The translations under genes and the position numbers were made by a program. The notes beneath the pieces were generated by a model, which ran no database searches, was not told where the DNA came from, and saw only the letters and a list, made by a program, of their open reading frames with translations. From Staphylotrichum longicolle (taxonomy: Eukaryota; Ascomycota; Sordariomycetes; Sordariales; Chaetomiaceae), in contig JAHCVI010000001.1 in NCBI GenBank assembly GCA_019096155.1, positions 12,983,243-13,047,242 on the forward strand: a DNA stretch of 64,000 nt, given 5' to 3'. Positions 57,550 to 64,000 of the stretch are shown here, one piece after another (within the stretch, counting starts at the first letter, position 1; every line of letters begins with the position of its first letter).

Positions 57550-58162
57550 TAAGACCTTCATCATTAATCTCCGCTCTAAAGGTACCCTAGCGGAATAGCA
57601 TAGCATAGGCCGCTACAGACTTTATCTACCTTAGGCACAAAAGGCGCTCCTATATATAGAGCTTCTCATCTATATCTCCAAACACCTTCTCTAATTCTTC
57701 CTCGAATTTATCGTAATCCTTAAAGATTACCTTGGTAAAAGCCTCCTAGTCCTTATCTTCAATCGTAAGGTACTCCTTCCAGGTCAGTTCGAACTAACGA
57801 AGGGCTTTACTATCGAGACGCAAGGCGGCGAAGAGCACCTTCGCTTTATCGTCTACGACCTCGTCTTCGTAATACTTAAAGTAGGCTCTTATAGCCGTAA
57901 GGAAACCAGTAAGACCTTCCTTATCGCCGCTAAACTTAGTAGGAAAGTCGATCCAGACCTTCTTCTTACTAGTTTTATTCTAGGCGACTCCTTCAACCTT
58001 AGCGTAAGCTTCGTTGATAGCCTACTATATAACGCCATTCTCGCCCTCGAGCCGAGCGATCTTAGCGTTAAGCTCCTCGAGTACAGTATACATTTGGGCT
58101 ATAGTAGGAGCAGCCACCTAAGCCTACAGAGCTAGCGTTCCAGGTATAGTATTAGGAGCCAT
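57550..58162 (-). pseudogene. Outer element gag, N-terminal part
   Basis: From ATG 58162 on the minus strand: APNTIPGTLAL, a coiled-coil-like MYTVLEELNAKIARLEGENG, then KVWIDFPTKFSGDKEGLTGF, KVLFAALRLDSKALRWFE and KDYDKFEEELEKVFGD, a Ty3-type gag. Interrupted by the inner element and by stops. Confidence 0.75.
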
Positions 58163-58213
58163 ATCGGATCACCTCCGTTCTAAACCATAATAGAACAAAG
58201 GGAGTAAGCAACG

Positions 58214-58636
58214 TATAACGAATCGTTCGCCCTAACCTACTTCTAAAAGGGTCCTAGAGGTAATACTTAGTCAAATATAGAGATTCGGTAAAGCCAAAGG
58301 GTCTACAACAAGATACACTAATCTAGTCTCAATAGATATAGTAAATCCAAACTATAATTACTTACTAAGGAAGCTCCCAAGCTCCCTCAACGAGTAACTA
58401 ACTAGCTAGTATATATACATAATAATTCTTTTAGATCACTATCTCTTTTATATAATCCCTTGTATTGGCTCACCAGGATCACAAAGTGATCCCCGTAAGC
58501 CTTGGTGTTGGATCACGGTGCCAAGTCCATACCAAGCGTGATCCTTCTTTGATTGGTTGTTCAATGATTAGACGTCAGGGCGCCCTATGCCCCGACTACG
58601 GCCCCTCCCGGCCGTATGCATGGTCGGTCCGTGACA
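58214..58636 (-). repeat. Outer element, 5' LTR
   Basis: Same 423 bp as 44736-45158; ends gtgaca and is followed by the target duplication ccttt (58637-58641). Confidence 0.92.
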
Positions 58637-60169
58637 CCTTTAGAAGCGCGGCTCGATCTCGGCAGGTACGCGAGGGAAGTGCTTGCCGTTTAGGACACCC
58701 GTCGCTTCGTTTTGGGCTTTACCCTCTGTGGATCTCTCATAAGGATATAGGTGTTTGATCGGCTCGGGGGCATTGCCTCGGAGCAATTCGATATTAACAA
58801 GGATGGGCTGCAGTTCGTATCTATAATCCTCGGGTTCCTCTGGATGAGCGAGGAGGAGCTTGGGTTCGATCTAACAATTACAACGGCAGAGGGCTAGTGG
58901 TTCATCGAGATAATACAAAAGGGTTCGATAGAGCGGTTTATTCTCGACGGGACGATGAAACGTACTCGGTATATTGCTAGCAAGGCAATAACTTACTAGA
59001 AAGGCTATCGCCAAAACGATCCGTATTCTCTTTTTGTTATCAAAGATTCGTAGCAATACCTAGAGCGTGAGGAGGAGGGCGAGTTTCTCAATAAGGCGAC
59101 CGACAAAGGTATAATCTATATAGCCAGGCATTATCACTACAAGACTATTCGGATATAGGGCATAGATGACGATGTCCGAGGCAATATTCGAAAAGGGTTG
59201 GATATCACGAAGGCCACGAACTACTGGTAGAATCGGTCGCGACGTTCACCAAGTACAAATACGGTAGGCCCGTCGCGCGTCGGTCGAAGCAGTAGTATCG
59301 CTAGCGCGAAACGGTCGTCTTACGAAACTGGCGCTTTCTTGCCGCCGAGCAAGCGACCCTATTCTACATCTCCGACCAAGGCTAGCAGCGATGAGCTACC
59401 AAATCGAGTATACTAGTGTATTATCCTTTCTGACTAGGGGATCCCAATTAATAAAGCGGGCTCTCCGGCGGCGCTATTCGCTGTACTGGCCGACTATATT
59501 GAAGGGCACGACTCTTTACAGCAAAAAACCAGCCTCCTTTACCGAGATATCTCTATCGGTAATCTTATAGTAAGCAAGGACAACGGTGGGTTTTTGATCG
59601 ACTTAGATCTCGCCGTCAAGGAGCAACGTATTAGTGCCTCTAGGGCTAAGGGAAAGACCGGGACAAGGGCTTTTATGGCTATTGGGGCCCTTTTAGGCGA
59701 GTAGTACTTGTTTATACACGACCTCGAGTTATTCTTCTAGGCACTATTCTAGATATACATCTACTACGACGGCCCTATCGAGGGTATAGTTATTGCCTAG
59801 TTTGACAAGTGGAACTACGCTAATATGGAGGAGCTAGTACGGCTAAAAAAAGGGGAGATCTCTAATAAGGGGGACTTTATCAAAGCAGCGGAGGAGAACT
59901 TCACGCTATATTACAAACCGATAGTACCCTAGGTCAATTGGTTGCGTAAAGTTGTATTTCCGAATAGGAGAAGATAGGAGAACGAGGATAGCGGATTATA
60001 TACGCGGATAAGGGAAATCCTTAGAGAGGCCCGTAAAGTAGTAGCCGATCGATAGCGTTATAGGATACTCGAGAGTCCGGGCGTTGCTCGGTAATATACT
60101 CCAAGGAGCTTAGCAGCTACCCCCTATAGCTACGACAACAATCCCCTCTAGGCCCAACAAAAGCAATAA
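58637..60169 (+). pseudogene. FunK1 kinase, C-terminal part (split by transposon)
   Basis: Directly after the transposon the FunK1 frame resumes: LDLGRYAREVLAV, FVLGFTLCGSLI, FDRLGGIASEQFDINKDGLQ and FVSIILGFLWMSEEELGFD. The kinase core follows: LLYRDISIGNLIVSKD (about 59540-59590), where the HRD His is Tyr, a likely CAC->TAC change, then GGFLIDLDLAVKE for the DFG position, GKTGTRAFMAIGALLGE and a Ser/Pro-rich tail ending at TAA 60167. Stops include two in FF*ALF*I where Trp is expected (TGG->TAG), so both strands were mutated. FunK1 kinases are a large fungal family of unknown targets. Confidence 0.82.
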
Positions 60170-61229
60170 AACCACTCTCGGTCTATAGTTCCTAGATCAC
60201 GGCCTTTATCTTTTCAACCACTCATTTGCCCGTACATAGTCAAGCACTATATACTAGCACTCTCCCGCGCTATGCTATAGGACGGGTCCTCCCCTAGCAT
60301 GTAGCTCTTTATCCTCTAATGTATACGGTACCTTCCTCGACGTAGCCTTGGTATACTTCGGTACGGATACGTAATGGCATCTATCGCTATATATATAGTG
60401 AGCTGAAACCCCCCGATAGATGACCACCCCTAGCCTAGAAGCCATTGCCCTATAGCAATGCCGGGATTGTCTTCAGCCCAATATAGAGCCATTGCGGCAA
60501 GTAGGCCAATGCGCAATCCTTAGAGAATTCCGACCGTATAGAGCGGCTATAGTACCCGCTAGATAGCTATACAATTATAGGCAATACGAGAAGGGGCACT
60601 AAGTCCAATGCCACTTGTCGAGGCTAAGAAAGACCTTACTATACTCTATCTCACTATGCCTCTTATAGGTCGCATCTCTCTAGAGCAAGGCCAGAACTTG
60701 CTACTTATATATATTTTAGCCCCTACTAATCGTTTCGTCATTTCAAGTTTCCTTTGGCGTCGAGTTTGCGAATCGGGAACGTATTAGGTTTAGTCTTTAC
60801 GCTAGTTAAGTAAGAGCGAGATCTAATCGACAATAGTAGTTTGGGACTAGTCTCCTTACCACTTGCCGAGTAATGTATATAGGATTAGGAGTAATGGAAT
60901 GGAAGACAACGAAACTTGTAAGAGGGATCTGCGTATATATGCCGTTTCTGGCTTTGATTATAATACATTATACCTGCTACTGTAGAATGGCTGCGTGGCG
61001 CGCCTAAGGGAAATTCGCCGACTCGAAGAGGCATTTGAAGGATATTATCTCGTATCTTAGGTAGTTCAGTTTAATAGGACCTTTGGAGTATAAATACTAG
61101 TAGTCTATATCGCTGTTTCTTAAAGTTTGAACTTCAAGTATTGCCCCGAAATAGCGAGAATTAATATAGCGTCTATACCACTCAATCTACCACTCTTCGA
61201 GCTAGTTCTTCAGCTCTACCTTTTAGGTA
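60170..61229. other. AT-rich decayed sequence, nothing recognised
   Basis: Dense stops in all frames; no family likeness found between the FunK1 stop and the dynamin remnant. Confidence 0.45.
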
Positions 61230-62540
61230 TACATTCTCCGACTTATCCCATTTGAAGATGGTCGCCTTTACGAGCTCTATAAGCAAGCTCTGCTCCTAAG
61301 ACTAGCTCCGTTTGCAAGGCATTAACAACTACATCTCCCTCCCGTAAATTATCGTCTATAGTGACTAGTTATCTGGCAAGAGTTCCGTCCTAGAGGCAAT
61401 CTCGGGTGTTTCTTTCCTAGTTAAGAGCAACTTATATAATCGTTTCCTAACCGAGCTAGTCTTGCGCAGGACCCTATACATCAGCGTAGGCGTCTCTATT
61501 ATCCCCTATAAATCCCGCCTGGAAGCGGAGCGTAACGCTCTCCTCGCCTTCCGCGAAGATCTAGATAGTTTTAACAATCTTCCTTAGTTAATCGAGAGAA
61601 CAAAGACATAGATAGGCATTATGGTATATAGTAGAGCCTTTACTAAGGACATCCTCTGTATTGAATTGACCGGCCCGGACCATCCTCATCTCACTATCGT
61701 CGACCTTCCTAGGCTCATCTACTCTGAAATAAAGAATCAAACTACTTCGGACGTTGAGCTTATCTAGGATGTCATTTAGTCCTATATAAGGGAGCCGCGC
61801 TATATTATCCTTGCTATAGTATTGGCTAGAAACAACTTCGCTAATTAGATTATCCTAAAACTAGCCCGGATGGCAGACCCAGGTAGCACCTAAACCTTAG
61901 GCGTCATTACGAAGCCCGATAGCTTAGTCCTAGGAGGCGAAAGTAAAGCTTTATATATCTCTCTCGCTAGGAACCAGGAGGTTGAGTTCCGCTATAGCTA
62001 GTATATGCTAAAAAATATAGACTCTAAGAAAGGCTCTTAGGACCTTGCAATCCGGGATACTAAGGAGGCCGAGTTCTTCGGATCTAGAGTCTAGAAGGCG
62101 CTTCCGCTTTCCTCTCTCGGAATCGGAAAGCTGCGCGGCCGTCTTAGCAAAGTCCTCCTTGGGTAGATTGCTATAGAGCTTCCTAGCTTGATGTATAAGA
62201 TCGATTAGAAATTCAAGTCCTACCGTAATCAATTTGAAAGACTTAGGGATCTACGAGCAAGCTTTCAGGAGTAACGTCTGTACTTGTTCTACCTGAGTAG
62301 GTCTTTTCAGGCGCTTGTCAAGGCATTAGTGAGCGGTAGCTACAACGACTCGTTCTTTTTGGACGCTAAAACCGAATCAGGTTATCAGCGGCGCATTAGG
62401 GCAGTTGTTCAGAACCTCAACGAAGATTTTACGTCCGAGATGTCCCTCCGCGGTCACTACCGGCAGGTCATCGACCCGGAATCCAAGGCGGAAGCTATCC
62501 CTTTCGATTTTCATGACGTGATTCACATCACTGATCACGT
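61230..62540 (+). pseudogene. Dynamin-like GTPase (Mx/Vps1-like), RIP-decayed
   Basis: The plus frame reads a dynamin-family G domain: SLP*IIVYSD*LSGKSSVLEAISG (P-loop with GKSS, about 61350-61410), YKSRLEAERNALLAFREDLD, LTGPDHPHLTIVDLPRLI (DxPG box with Gly lost), AIVLARNNFAN, then TKPDSLVLGG (G4) and ARNQEVEFRYS. The middle domain follows (RLSKVLLG, RNQFERLRDLRASFQE), to FTSEMSLRGHYRQVIDPES near 62480. Fungal relatives of this type act in organelle division or lie next to incompatibility genes; the role here is not known. Many TAG stops and the DLPR change show it is dead. Confidence 0.82.
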
Positions 62541-62555
62541 CTCCCAAAACCCCGA

Positions 62556-62705
62556 TCAGCTTCGTCGACATCCTCGACGAATGTGACGAGCTGGAGGTCC
62601 GGACACATGGTCTAGTTTTTCGAGGAATTGGCAGAGTTACCACCGATGAACGCATTCAGTTTCGAATCTGTTTCTCGAGTCGGCCATACTCGTACAGTCG
62701 GCAAC
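62556..62705 (+). pseudogene. Second NACHT-domain remnant
   Basis: Immediately after the dynamin remnant the frame gives ISFVDILDECDELEVR, the Walker B of a NACHT domain. After a frame change it gives FFEELAEL, and then, in the first frame again, TTDERIQFRICFSSRPY, the sensor block of fungal NLRs. Only about 50 codons remain. Confidence 0.6.
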
Positions 62706-64000
62706 TCATTTTCGACCGTCGGCGGGCTTTGGCCGGATCGACCTCTGGTCGAGCTGCCGCTTGCGCTCCAACTTCGCGTAGTAAAGGCCACAGGCGTTGC
62801 AGAGCGTTCTTGCGCTATCGGGGCCGCGCCTCCATTCCGGCGTGTCGACCCTGTTACACCTGTGGCACCGCCCGGGAGGAGCCGCGCGCTAGGCGAAGAG
62901 TTAGCGTCTCTAGTATCTTGAGACGAGGCTAAGCGTAGCATAGGGAGACTTACACCGCGCTGCTTCTTGACTTCGTGCATTGCCGTATACGTCGGCTTGA
63001 TCCCGTTACCGTATATCGATACATCCTCATCATCGGGGCTACGGTCGCTACTCTCGCGCGTACGCTCGTTCTATATCCGATTCTGCTGGACCATGTCCCG
63101 TACATCCTGAAGCTTTTTGAGCGTGAAAATAAGGCTGTTGAGTAGTATAGATACTTCGTTTTCTATAAGTATCTTCGACGGGGTCGGTTACTAGCCCTAC
63201 TGCTCTCGTACTATAGCTACATAGGCCTTGGCGAAATTGTAGCCTATACTGTAGGAACTTATAATCTAGGTTACTGAATCAGCTTACCGCCTATGCGTAT
63301 CGCTTGTATAGCTTGGATCTAAAACCTACTGCTTGTATAGCATCCTGGTATCTATTTGTTTGGAAGTGCTTGTCGAAAGCAGCCTTGTAGTCGGATGTAT
63401 AGTGAGGTGAATAATCGGCTTCCTCTCTATACCCATTCGGCGATTCCCGTGCCTTATACGACAAGGGAAGCCTGGGACCGGCGCTATGTCTCGGGGAAAT
63501 GGGATAGGTAGATGGCGGCAATTGCCCAGGAGGAAGTCTTCCAGTTTCGGAATACAGACTGAGAAATGGGTCTAGTAGCGGCGGGGTTCGGGGACTAGCG
63601 CTGAGAGATTGCGCTTCTGCATGCCTATGCTCAGCCTCAACCTGCTCAAGCTAGATTGGGGGGGCCGCGTGATGTCCTGGAAAGGAGTTGAGTAGAGGAG
63701 GTATAGGTCGGCTTGCGAAAGCAGGTAGGACAGGGTCCGCAAAGACTAGGAGGGTATCCGGGAGCGAAAAGGTAGACGATAAAGGGAGTAGCGTCGTCGG
63801 TGATAGGTTCTTGTCCCGGCTCCCGAGATCAGCAAACGGACGAAGTAGGGGGGCGGAAGTGAACGGTAATGGCAGACTCTAAGGTGGAGGCAATGGAGCG
63901 GAGGGTCGCGGAGGAGCATAACCGAGCGGCTTCTTCTCGGAAAACACTTCTAAGATGGACGGCAATGAGGGCAGAGACTGCCGGTGAGTATGGCCAGCCT
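62706..64000. other. Unidentified, decayed sequence to the window end
   Basis: A minus-strand frame at 63291-63521 (KAAFDKHFQTNRYQDAIQAV) is open for 76 codons with a mixed, gene-like composition, and continues with stops toward 62.95 kb (LKKLQDVRDMVQQNRI). I do not recognise it. 63660-64000 is GC-rich with a short plus-strand frame of no known family. Confidence 0.35.

Larger units (their letters stand above)
44736..58636 (-). mobile_element. Outer Ty3/Gypsy chromovirus-type LTR retrotransposon
   Basis: Bounded by two direct 423 bp LTRs (44736-45158 and 58214-58636) with a 5 bp target duplication ccttt on both sides. Subtracting the nested element leaves 8047 bp. The coding direction is minus: gag begins at ATG 58162, next to the right-hand (5') LTR, and pol runs toward 45.4 kb. 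A purine-rich tract (ggaaggaggggcattg on the minus strand, 45159-45174) abuts the 3' LTR, as a polypurine tract should. Order gag, protease, RT, RNase H, integrase, chromodomain-like end makes it Ty3/Gypsy. It is full of RIP-type stops and dead. Confidence 0.93.

Noticed and set aside
60170..61229. A further transposon or gene between FunK1 and dynamin
   Set aside because: I could not find RT, integrase, transposase, LTR or terminal repeats; left as unassigned.
1..64000. tRNA or rRNA genes
   Set aside because: No cloverleaf-like stretch with A/B box spacing or rRNA-like sequence stood out when read by eye; a covariance search would be needed to be sure.

Overview
The window is nuclear DNA of a filamentous ascomycete (Pezizomycotina, probably Sordariomycetes). 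The reasons are short 48-80 bp spliceosomal introns, Zn(II)2Cys6 regulators, fungus-only families (FunK1 kinase, ECM13-like, fungal NACHT/NLR, PDR-type ABC transporter), and copies decayed by CpA->TpA changes, the mark of repeat-induced point mutation (RIP). All calls come from reading the sequence; no search was run.

Layout. 0-8 kb is accessory and broken: a truncated NACHT (NLR) fragment, an intact divergent protein kinase, a RIP-decayed T5orf172 (DUF1766) gene, a decayed CDF metal transporter and a 3'-truncated tannase/feruloyl esterase. 9.8-13.3 kb holds a trehalose synthase-like glycosyltransferase (ccg-9 type) stopped by many Gln-to-stop changes. 15-20 kb holds three ordinary genes: a PAP2-type phosphatase/transferase, an RGS protein and a Zn2Cys6 regulator.

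20.8-38.6 kb looks like a catabolic gene cluster. It contains a FAH-family hydrolase, a Zn2Cys6 activator, a type I extradiol dioxygenase, an SDR, a broken NADH:flavin oxidoreductase (OYE), an MhpA/phenol-hydroxylase-type FAD monooxygenase and a PDR ABC transporter. Six of these form three divergent pairs sharing promoters of about 0.5 kb. Read as a pathway: the monooxygenase hydroxylates a phenolic, the extradiol enzyme opens the ring (meta cleavage), the FAH enzyme processes the ring-fission product, and the pump exports or tolerates the aromatic. A short motif, TCGGA, is dense in several of these promoters. The OYE promoter plus 5' end is present again in inverted orientation 12.6 kb away, beyond the ABC transporter.

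39-42 kb has a MARVEL-like membrane protein, a LINE reverse transcriptase fragment and an ECM13-like protein. 43.7-64 kb is a transposon and pseudogene graveyard. A FunK1 kinase gene is split by an 8.05 kb Ty3/Gypsy element (423 bp LTRs, TSD ccttt), itself split by a 5.85 kb Ty3/Gypsy element of opposite orientation (236 bp LTRs, TSD ctata). After the kinase come a RIP-decayed dynamin-like GTPase and a second NACHT remnant. Several frame breaks (ABC transporter, OYE, CorA-like remnant) are single-base losses in homopolymers, so some 'broken' calls may be assembly error.
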